Source of the DNA: CAZJAD01 sp964543855
GTDB lineage: Bacteria > Electryoneota > RPQS01 > DYHQ01
Direction: 5' to 3'
Assembly: GCA_964543855.1 (NCBI GenBank)
Contig: CAZJAD010000019.1
Location: forward strand, 1-27,734
Length of the DNA stretch: 27,734 bases
The position numbers and the translations under genes were made by a program. Below the pieces are notes generated by a model. The model was given only the letters and a program-made list of their open reading frames with translations. It was not told the DNA's origin and made no database searches. Below are positions 1 to 8,777 of this stretch, in pieces (the stretch's first letter is position 1; the number at the start of each line of letters is the position of its first letter).

Positions 1-56
1 GCCTTCCTCTTGGTCGCCTTCTTCTTAGTGGCTTTCTTCCTTCTGGTCGGACTCAT
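1..56 (-). CDS. Lysine/arginine-rich protein, N-terminus only (runs off the left edge)
   Basis: Nineteen codons are visible on the minus strand from an ATG at 56-54, reading MSPTRRKKATKKKATKRKA. The start is well supported: a full AAGGAGG Shine-Dalgarno lies at 69-63, six bases upstream. The repeated (K)KKAT pattern resembles the basic tails of histone H1-like or HU-like nucleoid proteins and some ribosome- or RNA-associated proteins. With no folded domain in view, the function cannot be assigned. It follows the amidohydrolase on the same strand after about 250 bases that contain two inverted repeats, so it may have its own promoter. Confidence 0.6.
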   Translation of the reverse strand, partial: MSPTRRKKATKKKATKRK

Positions 57-92
57 GCTGGTCCTCCTTACTGCTGGACTGAGGGCAGGGAC

Positions 93-106
93 TCGTTCGG
101 GAACGA
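93..106. repeat. Short near-palindrome upstream of the lysine-rich gene
   Basis: TCGTTC and GAACGA arms (6 bp each) flank a GG centre. It lies in the leader or promoter region of the minus-strand gene starting at 56, so it could be an operator or a small hairpin. It does not match the GAAC-N4-GTTC LexA consensus, because the half-sites face the other way and are too close together. Confidence 0.4.
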
Positions 107-117
107 TTTGACTTGGC

Positions 118-156
118 CGCTGAAGTTTGTCGCTGCCCTCACCGCAAACTTCAGCG
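118..156. repeat. Perfect 12-bp inverted repeat (strong hairpin)
   Basis: CGCTGAAGTTTG at 118-129 is the exact reverse complement of CAAACTTCAGCG at 145-156, with a 15-base loop between. It lies between the amidohydrolase stop (303) and the lysine-rich start (56). No T-tract follows on either strand, so it is not a canonical intrinsic terminator. It could be a processing or attenuation hairpin, a Rho-assisted terminator, or an operator for the lysine-rich gene. Confidence 0.75.
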
Positions 157-302
157 ATGGTTAAGCTGTGAGCCCGTGCGGGAGGCTCAGAATGTTCAAC
201 AATGGGTCGAGTTGGCTGATGCCCGCACTCGATTTTCTATGTCAATCGCTTGTGTCTCGTTGTCCCGAAATGTCCGTCGCGCAAGTCAGCTTGGGGAAGC
301 CC

Positions 303-1631
303 CTATGGCTGCCGCTTTGCCCGCGCCTGCAGGTCCGACAGACTCTCCTGCGCCTTGGGCAGCAATCCGCCGAGGTCTATTTCGGTCAGGGCCGTCTCAC
401 TCACCACTTGGCGTCCATCGGCGAAAACATGACGCACATTCTGTGGTGTCGCGCTGAAAACAATTGCCGCAACAATATCTTCTGCGGGGCAAGTATTGGG
501 CCGATTGAGGTCAATCACGACGATATCGGCCAGTTTGCCGACCTCGAGTGTTCCGATTTCATCTTCTTTTCCGAGAGCCTCAGCAGCTTTTCGAGTCGCC
601 ATCTCGAGGGCCGTCATCGCATTCAGGTGGCCGACCCCCAGGCGTCCGGACTGGATGAGCACCGCGAGTCTCATTTCACGGAACATATCGAGGGCGTTGT
701 TGCATGCCGCCCCATCCGAGCCGAGACTCACCGAGATGCCCTTGGCCAGCATTTCTGGGACCGGAGCGATCCCGGATCCGAGCTTCAAATTGGCCGTTGG
801 GCAGTGCAGAACGCGCGTCTTTGATTCGGCCAAAAGGTCAAGCTCGCCGGGCTTCAGGTGAATGCAGTGCGCGATGAAAGTTGATGGCCCCAGAACTCCC
901 AGCGAATCCAGATACTCGATATTGCCGAGCCCTGTCTCACGCTGGACTTGATCGATCTCCGCGTAGTTCTCTGCGGCATGAGTGTGGATTCGGAGGCCAT
1001 CGGCGGCGGCCATCTTTGCCACTTCTCTGAGCAGCGTCTCGCTGCACCCGAGGGCGAAACGGGGTGCCAGGCAGATTTCGATGCGCCCATCGGCCTGGCC
1101 GTGCCACTTCTGTTTAAGGCGCTGCACATTCCCGATCGCCACCGGCACGGATTCAGGAGAATTCGCGACCCGCCCGGCCCTGTCGACGAGCGATCGGCCG
1201 ACGATTGCGCGCAATCCCAGACGCGCGACGATCTCCAGCACACTCTCCGTATGCCGGGCTGCTTCCATGGTTAGTCCAGTCGTCGTTCCGGACAGGAAGA
1301 GCTCGGCTACGGCCAATTCGGTCGAGACGGCCACCGATTCCGGCGTGTGAGCGGCCTCAAAGGGCAGAATCCGCTGCTCCAGCCAGTCGAGCAGCGACAA
1401 GTTCTCTGCTGTATTGCGAAAGAGCGTTTGCGAAAGGTGAATGTGCGTCTGGATGAATCCCGGCAGAATCACACATCCACTGCAATCCAGAATCTCATCG
1501 CCAGTCCGCGGCTCGATTGCTCCCAGTGCAGAGATGCGTCGACCCTCGATGCGCACATTTCCGAGCTTCGGCCTGTCACCGGAACGCATGGTCAGGAGCA
1601 TTGCTCCGGAAAGAAAACAGCTTCCTTTCAC
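303..1631 (-). CDS. Amidohydrolase, MTA/SAH deaminase / chlorohydrolase-like
   Basis: This 442-residue metal-dependent hydrolase belongs to the amidohydrolase superfamily, closest by eye to 5-methylthioadenosine/S-adenosylhomocysteine deaminases (MtaD) and the SsnA/AtzA/TrzN group. The metal and catalytic motifs are in order: HxH at His63/His65 (QTHIHLSQ), HTHAAE at 216-221, AHCIH around 255-258, and GSD with Asp306. Such enzymes deaminate purine nucleosides or related rings in the cytoplasm; the substrate cannot be read from the sequence. The start is GTG (1631-1629), preceded only by a weak GGGGA. It overlaps the stop of the small upstream gene as GTGA, so the two are probably translationally coupled. 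Guanine deaminase or another aminohydrolase remains possible. Confidence 0.85.
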   Translation of the reverse strand: MKGSCFLSGAMLLTMRSGDRPKLGNVRIEGRRISALGAIEPRTGDEILDCSGCVILPGFIQTHIHLSQTLFRNTAENLSLLDWLEQRILPFEAAHTPESVAVSTELAVAELFLSGTTTGLTMEAARHTESVLEIVARLGLRAIVGRSLVDRAGRVANSPESVPVAIGNVQRLKQKWHGQADGRIEICLAPRFALGCSETLLREVAKMAAADGLRIHTHAAENYAEIDQVQRETGLGNIEYLDSLGVLGPSTFIAHCIHLKPGELDLLAESKTRVLHCPTANLKLGSGIAPVPEMLAKGISVSLGSDGAACNNALDMFREMRLAVLIQSGRLGVGHLNAMTALEMATRKAAEALGKEDEIGTLEVGKLADIVVIDLNRPNTCPAEDIVAAIVFSATPQNVRHVFADGRQVVSETALTEIDLGGLLPKAQESLSDLQARAKRQP

Positions 1632-1903
1632 GGTAGAGTCCCCGGATTACGTTTCCGGCGCGCCCGCCGGTTGATTCGCTTGGCTTCGCGGTGCTCCAGT
1701 GCCTGTTGAATCAGGTCGTATTCTCTCACTGAAAAGAGTGCATGGACGACGGGTGCGAAAAAGCACATCACCTGCGATCCGATGTAGCTGAGCGGCTCAC
1801 GCGATTGCAGAAGAAGAATGGCGATCGCGGGTCGCAATCGAACCGGGCGATCCAGAAGAGCAACACTTTGCCCGGATAGTGCCGGAGCGGGTGTGCAGTC
1901 CAC
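1628..1903 (-). CDS. Small hypothetical protein coupled to the amidohydrolase
   Basis: This 91-residue ORF starts at GTG 1903 and has a plausible protein core (SREPLSYIGSQVMCFFAPVV, then VREYDLIQQALEHRE). From memory, the core resembles small hypothetical proteins with a hydrophobic 'PLSFLGSQ...FAP' segment; this is unverified. The last residues are very basic. Its TGA overlaps the GTG of the amidohydrolase. The first 20 or so residues look unconvincing. The overlapping frame directly upstream (about 1962-1850) reads like a different protein (GDEELIFEWTAHPLRHYPGK), so the true N-terminus may be lost by a deletion or frameshift. A promoter at 1961-1989 fits the 1903 start. Confidence 0.5.
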   Translation of the reverse strand: MDCTPAPALSGQSVALLDRPVRLRPAIAILLLQSREPLSYIGSQVMCFFAPVVHALFSVREYDLIQQALEHREAKRINRRARRKRNPGTLP

Positions 1904-1960
1904 TCAAAGATCAGCTCTTCATCGCCCAAGATGAACCTCGTGCGCAAAGAGACATTGCCC

Positions 1961-1989
1961 AATATATATCACGAAATATTAAATTGCAA
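1961..1989 (-). promoter_or_regulatory. Predicted sigma70-type promoter for the small gene/amidohydrolase pair
   Basis: On the minus strand there is TTGCAA (1989-1984), exactly 17 bases, then TATATT (1966-1961), in a sharply AT-rich stretch after the polA stop. Inverted ACGAAAT/ATTTCGT arms at 1971-1977 and 1993-1999 straddle the -35 box, with centres about 22 bp apart, as expected for a dimeric repressor site. Transcription would start near 1954, which rules out the TTG at 1962 as a start codon and favours GTG 1903. Confidence 0.5.
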
Positions 1990-2021
1990 GACATTTCGTA
2001 AAAAATTTTCGGCAAAATGCC

Positions 2022-4751
2022 TCAGCCGTGCGCTTCGAGCCAATTCTTACCATAGCTGAAGTCGACGATGATGGGAACGGAGAGGGGGAGGGCGCGTGTC
2101 ATTTCTTCTTCAACGAGGGGTCCGAGCGCCCGAATCTCACTTTGGGGGAGTTCGAAGACGAGTTCATCATGAACCTGAAGCAGCATCCGGGCGGCGAGCT
2201 TCTGCTTGCGAAGTCGCCGGGCCGTGCGGATCATCGCCAGCTTGATCATATCGGCCGCCGTGCCCTGAACGGGTGTGTTGATCGCGGTTCGTTCGGCGAA
2301 TTCACGCGCTTGCCGGTTCGATGCGTTGATGTCCGGAATCGCGCGCTGACGACCGAGTAATGTGGACACCACGCCGGTTTTTCGACACTGCTTGATGGTG
2401 TCATCCATGAACTTTTTCACACCGGGATACAGCTGAAAATAGCGCTGACGAAACTCGTGCGCTTCACCACGAGGAATGCCCAATTCCTGCGCGAGGCCGA
2501 AGTCTGTTTGACCATACATGATGCCGAAGTTGACGGTCTTTGCCGCACGCCGCATCTCGGGCAACACATCTTCCACCGGAACGCCGTAGATCAGCGCCGC
2601 GGTCTCGCGATGAATGTCACCCGCGCCATCAAAGGCCGCTTGAAGCCTCTCATCTCTGGAGAGGTGAGCCATGATGCGCAGCTCGATTTGGCTGTAATCG
2701 GCCGAGAACATCACCCAATCCGACTCGCCCGGAACGAATGCTTCTCGAATTCGTCGGCCAACCGGTGTTCGGATAGGTATATTTTGTAGATTAGGGTTAG
2801 CCGAGGAGAGGCGTCCGGTGGCGGCGACGGTTTGACTGAAGGTCGTGTGCACGCGGCCGGTTTCCGGATGCACGAGGGCTGGGAGAGCATCCAGATAGGT
2901 CGATTTCAGTTTGGCGAGGGAACGATAATCGAGCAGGCGAGCGGGCAATTCATGCGATGCGGCCAGAAGCGTGAGTGTTGCCACATCGGTTGAGCGTCCG
3001 CTTTTCGTCTTGTGCTGCACCGGCAGCTTCAGCTTATCGAAGAGCACTTCGGCGAGTTGTTTGGGTGAATTCAGGTTGAAGCGCTGGCCTGCGAGCGAGT
3101 AGCAGTCCTCTTCGATGCGGCCGAGATCCCGCTCGAGTTCCTTCGACATCTCCTCCAGATAATCCAGATCGAGGCGCACGCCGGTGTGTTCCATCTCGAC
3201 GAGAATCGGCAAGAGAGGTACCTCGATATCGCGAAGAATCGTGTCGAGCTTTTCTTTTTTCAGGAGCGGGTCGAGGGTGTGCGTGAGCCTGAGCGCGTAG
3301 TCGGCATCTTCACAGGCATATTCGGTTAGTTCGGGCGTCGCGACCTCGAACATGGAGCGCTGCTTCTTGCCGCTGCCGATGAGAGCGGCGGTCGGAATCT
3401 TGTCGAGGTGCAGGTATTTCTGCGAGAGGACATCGATGCCGAGTTGGCGGGCTCCGGGATCGAGAAGAAAGGCGGCGAGCAGTGTGTCGAAAGCGATGCC
3501 CTTCACTTCGACGCCGTAGCAGCGCAGCACCAGCGCATCATACTTCAGATTCTGCCCTGTTTTGGGGACGGATTCGTCTTCGTAGAAGGGCGCGGTGATG
3601 CTGAGAAAGGCCGAGACGCGCTCATCCACGGCTTTGCCGAAGCGCTGGAACTTGCGAAGGCGCGGCGGCTTTCCGCGCAGATGCGTGATGGGAACGAAAA
3701 AAGCCTCTTCCTCCTCGACGGCGAATGATGCGCCGACCAGCTCGGCCTGCATGGGATCGATGTTGCTCGTTTCGAGGTCGATGGACACGAGCCTCTTCTC
3801 GCGGCGCCATGCCTCCACGAGCTCTTGAAGCGGCTCGATTTCATCGACAGCGTGGTAATCGCGCTTTCGTTTGGCTTTTTCTTTCGCCTTGCTGGGCAGA
3901 TACTTCAGGAGGCTCAGGAATTCCAGCTCGCGAATGAGGCGTTCCAGGTCCGGCGAGTCGAAGGGTCTCATGCGCAGGGCATCGACCGCGAATTCCATCG
4001 GCGCATCGGTGTCAATCGTCACGAGTCTTTTCGAAAGCAGGGCCTGGTCGCGGTCGCGAGTGAGTGCCTCGCGCACGGCAGGTTTGGAAACCTCGGCGGC
4101 GTGTTTTAGCGCGGCTTCGAGCGAGCCGTAGGTCTTGACGAGTTCGACGGCGGTCTTGGGCCCCACGCCTCGCACACCCGGCACATTGTCCGAGGTATCT
4201 CCCATGAGTCCGAGGACATCGCAGACCTTTTCGGGAGGCACGCCGAAGCTGTCTTCGACGCCCTGCGAATCCAGAATCTGAACGGCATCTTTCTTGGGAT
4301 TGTAGAGGAAGACGCCGTCCTGGACGAGCTGCTGAAAATCCTTGTCGCCGGTGACCATATAGACTTCGAAGCCTTCGCCGCGTGCCGCTTTTGCGAGCGT
4401 GCCGATGATGTCGTCGGCCTCCCAGCCGGGCTTTTCGAAAATCGCCACGCCCATGGCCTCCAGGACCTCGCGCAGGCGCGGCAACTGCGCCACGAGGTCG
4501 TCCGGCATCTTCTCGCGCGTGGCCTTGTATTCCTTGAAGACCTTGTGGCGGAAGGTCGGTTCGGGGCGGTCGAAGGCGAGGGCGAGATGCGTGGGCTTCT
4601 CGCGCTCCAGCAGCGTGAAGAGCATCAACAGAAAGCCGTAGACGGCGCTCGTCTGTTCGCCGGATTTCGTGCGAAGGGGAGCCTTCGAGAAGGCGAAATA
4701 GGCGCGATAAATCTGCGCCGAGCCATCAATCAGGAAAAGCTTGCCTTTCAT
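2022..4751 (-). CDS. polA: DNA polymerase I
   Basis: This 909-residue family A DNA polymerase has all three activities apparently intact; it fills gaps and removes primers in replication and repair. The 5' nuclease domain (about 1-290) shows LIDGSAQIYRAYF, EADDIIG, TGDKDF and GDTSDNVPGVRGVGPKTA. The 3'-5' exonuclease domain (about 310-500) keeps the SIDLET acidic pair, GQNLKYD and YACEDADYA, so proofreading is probably active. The polymerase domain has motif A DYSQIELR, motif B RRAAKTVNFGIMYGQ and motif C LQVHDELVFE near the C-terminus. The start is ATG 4751 (MKGKLFLIDG) with a modest AAGG upstream. The frame stays open further upstream through the N gap, but that extension is antisense to or within the neighbouring gene and is not part of PolA. 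Confidence 0.97.
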   Translation of the reverse strand: MKGKLFLIDGSAQIYRAYFAFSKAPLRTKSGEQTSAVYGFLLMLFTLLEREKPTHLALAFDRPEPTFRHKVFKEYKATREKMPDDLVAQLPRLREVLEAMGVAIFEKPGWEADDIIGTLAKAARGEGFEVYMVTGDKDFQQLVQDGVFLYNPKKDAVQILDSQGVEDSFGVPPEKVCDVLGLMGDTSDNVPGVRGVGPKTAVELVKTYGSLEAALKHAAEVSKPAVREALTRDRDQALLSKRLVTIDTDAPMEFAVDALRMRPFDSPDLERLIRELEFLSLLKYLPSKAKEKAKRKRDYHAVDEIEPLQELVEAWRREKRLVSIDLETSNIDPMQAELVGASFAVEEEEAFFVPITHLRGKPPRLRKFQRFGKAVDERVSAFLSITAPFYEDESVPKTGQNLKYDALVLRCYGVEVKGIAFDTLLAAFLLDPGARQLGIDVLSQKYLHLDKIPTAALIGSGKKQRSMFEVATPELTEYACEDADYALRLTHTLDPLLKKEKLDTILRDIEVPLLPILVEMEHTGVRLDLDYLEEMSKELERDLGRIEEDCYSLAGQRFNLNSPKQLAEVLFDKLKLPVQHKTKSGRSTDVATLTLLAASHELPARLLDYRSLAKLKSTYLDALPALVHPETGRVHTTFSQTVAATGRLSSANPNLQNIPIRTPVGRRIREAFVPGESDWVMFSADYSQIELRIMAHLSRDERLQAAFDGAGDIHRETAALIYGVPVEDVLPEMRRAAKTVNFGIMYGQTDFGLAQELGIPRGEAHEFRQRYFQLYPGVKKFMDDTIKQCRKTGVVSTLLGRQRAIPDINASNRQAREFAERTAINTPVQGTAADMIKLAMIRTARRLRKQKLAARMLLQVHDELVFELPQSEIRALGPLVEEEMTRALPLSVPIIVDFSYGKNWLEAHG

Positions 4752-4826
4752 ACGGTGCCTTGATGCATTGCTGAGACCATCGTCGAATTGCCTTCGCGTG
4801 TTCAGTAGCGAATGGTCACAATCTCT

Positions 4827-4855
4827 AATATAATGCCGTTCTACTCTCAATACAA
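4827..4855 (-). promoter_or_regulatory. Predicted polA promoter
   Basis: On the minus strand there is TTGTAT (4855-4850), a 17-base spacer and TATATT (4832-4827). The predicted transcript would start about 70 bases before the polA ATG. This indicates that polA is transcribed independently of the redox operon upstream. Confidence 0.5.
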
Positions 4856-4879
4856 GTGACCAGCGTGGATTTTGGCAAG

Positions 4880-4897
4880 AAAAAGCCCCTTCGAGGC
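4880..4897 (-). terminator. Right half of a probable intrinsic terminator, cut by the assembly gap
   Basis: Reading the minus strand out of the N gap gives AGGGGC (4890-4885) followed directly by TTTTT (4884-4880). This is the typical 3' arm plus T-tract. The matching GCCCCT arm would lie inside the gap. It would end the redox operon ahead of the polA promoter. Confidence 0.35.
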
Positions 4898-4997
4898 NNN
4901 NNNNNNNNNNNNNNNNNNNNNNNNNNNNNNNNNNNNNNNNNNNNNNNNNNNNNNNNNNNNNNNNNNNNNNNNNNNNNNNNNNNNNNNNNNNNNNNNN
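4898..4997. other. Assembly gap (100 N)
   Basis: Exactly 100 N, the usual placeholder for a gap of unknown size. It removes the C-terminus of the large oxidoreductase subunit and anything that lay between it and polA. Reading frames through it are meaningless. Confidence 0.99.
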
Positions 4998-7900
4998 CGG
5001 CGCTCGATGAAGTCCAGATAGAGCGTGGGCGTGATGACGGCTTTCACCGGCTGCAGGCGGATTGCTTTCGTCGCGAACCGATATTTCTCGGGCTTGAGGA
5101 GGAAGCGATCCAGATCCCACAGGCCGTCGCGCTCCTGACTGTCCACGACCACATCGCGGTAAATCGGCACCATGTCGCGAATCTCGCGGAAGACGGCGTC
5201 GGTGTCTGTGTAGTTCATGCGGAAGCGCAGGCCCATGTGCGCCGCGAGCTGCGTGATGATCTGCCAGTTTTCGAGCCCCGCGCGCGGCGGAATCCCCTGC
5301 TCGAGGTGCTGCACGCGGCGCTCGGAGTTCGTGAAGGTGCCGCTCGTCTCGGCGTGGCTGCACAGCGGAAAGACCGCACTGGCAATCTGCGCTGTCTCCG
5401 TGAAGAACATGTCGGCGACGATGAGGCACTCCAGACTCATCAGGCCGGCTCGAATCTCTTTGGGCAGCGATTCCATCGCCAGCGGATCTTCTCCGAAGAT
5501 CATGGCGACTTTTATTTTTTTCTGACGCAGCAGGTCGGCAATATCTGCAGGTTTGGTCGGCAAATTTCGCAGGGCAACACACCAGCCTTTTTCGAATTCT
5601 TCGACGACATCCTCGGAGTCAATCGGATGATAACCGGGATACCATGCAGGATGAGCTCCCATATCAAGCAGGCCCTGAGTGTTGCATTTCTCAACAAGCG
5701 AGAGGATTCGCGCATCCATGACTTTCGCTGCGCTCTGGAAGACTCTCACATCTCCGACCGCGCGTGGGCCTCGATAATCCCGATTGTAGATGAGGACTTT
5801 CTGATGTGCGGCAGCGATCATCTCTCCGGCGCGGCGCAGTTCAGCAGCGGGAACGCCGGTCAAATCCTCGACCATGTCCGGCGTGAATTCTTCGAGCTTG
5901 CCTGCCAGATTCTTGAAATTCTCGACTTCTTCGAGGCGCGCGTGGTCGGTGCTGGTCGCTTCGATGAGCAGTTGCATGAGGCCGGAGACGACGATGGTTT
6001 CGGTTCCGGGTCGGCATTTGAGGAAGACTTCGGCGAATTTGGCGGGTCGGGTGTCTTCCGGTGAGATATAGACGAGGTGGCCGCCTTTTCGGATTGCGCG
6101 CTTGACCAGAATATCCGCGACCATGTTCTCTTCGTCCAGAATCGAGTTCACCAGAAGGATTGCATCGGCCGCCGCCACATCGGGATAAGTCGCCGTGGAA
6201 ACGACGGATGGGTCGAAGACACTGTGGTTGGCCAGCAGCGAGAAGCTGGTCACATTGTGCGTGCCGAGGGCAATTCGTGCGAATTTCTCGGCGAGGTAGA
6301 TTTCCTCGTTCGTCATGCGGGGTGAGACGAAGACAGCGATCTCGTCGGGAGCATATTTTCGGGCCATCTCTTTCAGGCGCAACGCCATGTGGCCCAGCGC
6401 GTCGTCCCAGTCGGTTTCCTGCAGATTTCGTCCGGCTCGGAGCATGGGCTTGAGCAGCCGCTGCTCCGAGAGAATGAATTCGTAGCCGAACCGGCCTTTG
6501 ATACAGTGATTACCGAAGGTGAGCCGGTTATGCTGGCCTTTGGCGACCTTGACCAGAATATCACCGCGCGTATAGAGCTCGAGCCGACAACCTACGCCGC
6601 AGTAGTTGCAGACGGTTTTGTATTGGGTCGTTTGCCACGGCCCGGGTTTGGGCAGCGGCACATTGGCCACGATGGCGGCCGTTGGGCAGGTCGCCACGCA
6701 CAGTCCGCACGAGATGCAGTCCGTGTCGAGGAGGGATTTGCCCATCGCAGGCCGGACGATGGTATCGAAGCCGCGGTGAATAAATCCGAGGGCGGCAATG
6801 CCCAGGACCTCGGTGCAGATGCGCACGCATCGCCCGCAGAGAATACATTTGTTCGGGTCAAGTTCGATGAGGGGATGGGAGCGGTCAATCGCGTATTTCT
6901 TTCCTTCACCACGGAAACGCTGGCTGTCCGCCCCATATTCGTTGGCGTAAGCGCGCAGTTGACATGTGAAGGCGGCTGAGCATCCGCATTCGAGGCAGCG
7001 CACGCATTCGCGTCGCACATCCTCGGCGCTGTAGCCGAGTTCGACTTCGTCGAAGTCTCCCTTGCGTTCCTTCAGGCTCGTCAGGGGCATCTTGCGTCGC
7101 GGGATTTCTTCCAGACTTCGCAGATCCTCCAGGGTCACTTCGCCGTAGTCGTCTTTGCGGCTGTTGAATACGGTTGGCTCGGGAGCGGCTCTCCCTTTCA
7201 TGAGGTACGCATCGATGGCGAACGCAGCTTTGCGACCGGCGGCCACTGCCTCGATGACCGTCGCAGCTCCCGTGACCACATCTCCTCCGGCAAAGACGCC
7301 CTCCACATCGGTTTCACCGGTCGTTTCGGTGACGCGTATGGTCTTCCAGCGGGTCAGTTCAATCACCTCTCCCGGCGGCAGGAAGTCGGGAATGCGTCCG
7401 CCGAGCAGTTCGTCGACCTTCGTGGACTGCCCGATGGCGGCGAAGATGTAATCGCACTCGACATTGAACTCGGAGCCGCGCTTGGGGATGGGTCTGCGTC
7501 GACCGCTGGCGTCCGGTTCTCCCAATTCCATGCGGATGCATTCCATACCGGAGGCGCGGCCGCTTTTTGAAAGAATCTTGGTGGGTGCGACCAGAAGTTC
7601 TATCTTGACGCCCTCGGCCTCGGCTTCGTGGATTTCCATGGCGTGAGCGGGCATCTCTTTTTTCGTGCGGCGGTAGTAGATCGTGACTTCGTCAGCTCCC
7701 AGGCGCAGCGCCGAGCGCGCACAATCGACCGCCGTGTTTCCTCCGCCCACGACGGCGACCTTGCCGCGGAGGTGAATGGGTTTGCGGAGGCCGAGGTCGC
7801 GCAGGAAGTCTATGCCGGAGAGCACGCCGTCGATGTCCTCGCTGGGCACACCGAGGCGACTGCTCTGCCAAGCGCCCAGTCCCATGAAGATGGCCTCGTA

Positions 7901-8737
7901 GCCGTCCTCTTTGAGGCTGCGGATCGTGAAATCCTCGCCGAGGCAGGTATTCGTCCGAAGGTCAACGCCAAGTTCCAGGATGGTGTTGATCTCGAGGTCC
8001 AGAATATCGCCGGGCAGTCGGTATTCCGGAATGCCGTAGCGCAGCATGCCTCCGGGTTGCGGCATCGCCTCCAGAATCGTGACCTTGTAGCCTTTCTGGG
8101 CGAGGTAGTAGGCCGCGGAGAGCCCCGCGGGTCCTCCACCGATGACCGCCACTTTTTTGCCGTTGGGTGGAGCGACTTCCGGGGTGAAATGTTCCCGGCT
8201 CTCCAGATCCATATCGGCGACATAGCGCTTGAGGTAGTCGATTCCGACGGCCTCGTCGAGGATATTGCGGCGGCAGGCGATTTCACAGGGGCGAGTGCAG
8301 ACACGGCCGCAAATGGCGACGAGAGGATTTGTTTCTTTGATGAGCGCGACCGCCTCGCGCCATTTGCCCAGAGCTGCCAGAGCAATGTAGCCCTGCACAT
8401 CGACGCCGGCGGGGCAGGCCAGCTTGCAGGGAGCCACGCAGTCGGCATAGTGGTTGGACAGCATGAGTTCCAGTGCGGTGCGCCGGGCCTCGCGGATTCC
8501 CGGCGTGTTTGTCTCGACGACCATACGGTCGGAGACTTTGGTCGAGCAGGCTGGAACATAACCGCGCGCCCCTTTGACATCGACGATACAGAGGTAACAG
8601 GACGAGAACGGCTCAAGCTGGTCGTCGTGGCAGAGGGTCGGAATGTCGATGCCGATACTTCGCGCCACTTCGAGAATGGTCGCACCGGAGTCCGCCAGGA
8701 CTCTCTTTCCGTCTATTTCAACCTTGACCAAAGGCAT
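4998..8737 (-). CDS. NuoG/formate-dehydrogenase-like molybdopterin-fold subunit fused to a GltD/NfnB-like flavoprotein (C-terminus in gap)
   Basis: At least 1246 residues from ATG 8737 (AAGGA 11 bases upstream). Domains in order: NuoG-type 2Fe-2S ferredoxin (Cys36, 47, 50, 64); GltD/NfnB-like Fe-S region (Cys100/104/108 and 143/147/151/155); FAD fold (VAVIGGGPAG, about 197-206); NAD(P) fold (VAVVGGGNTAVDCA, about 327-340) with YRR; a Cys cluster at 578-592; two 4Fe-4S ferredoxin motifs (Cys631-641 and 674-684); then a FDH/NuoG-type domain with its own 4Fe-4S ligands (Cys710, 713, 717, 745). The sequence around the FDH active site reads NVTSFSLLANHS. The Sec/Cys and His positions align with Ala836 and Asn837, and the catalytic Arg position with Val, so formate oxidation is unlikely. 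DMGAHP and TNSERRVQ pterin-region motifs remain. With NuoF and NuoE beside it, I infer an NAD(P)H/ferredoxin oxidoreductase, possibly bifurcating. Confidence 0.85.
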
Positions 8738-8777
8738 GGAGTTTCTTGTCCTTTCTTACGGAGTGATTTGCTGCGAA

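Noticed and set aside
93..106. LexA/SOS box
   Set aside because: The palindrome is GTTC-GG-GAAC, not GAAC-N4-GTTC; orientation and spacing are wrong.
2022..5582. An extended PolA reading through the first N gap
   Set aside because: The extra N-terminal part is an off-frame reading of the oxidoreductase gene joined through a 100-N placeholder; PolA begins at the family-typical MKGKLFLIDG at 4751.
4998..8737. Calling the large subunit a NAD-linked formate dehydrogenase
   Set aside because: The positions of the catalytic Sec/Cys, His and Arg carry Ala, Asn and Val, so overall similarity is not enough to assign formate oxidation.
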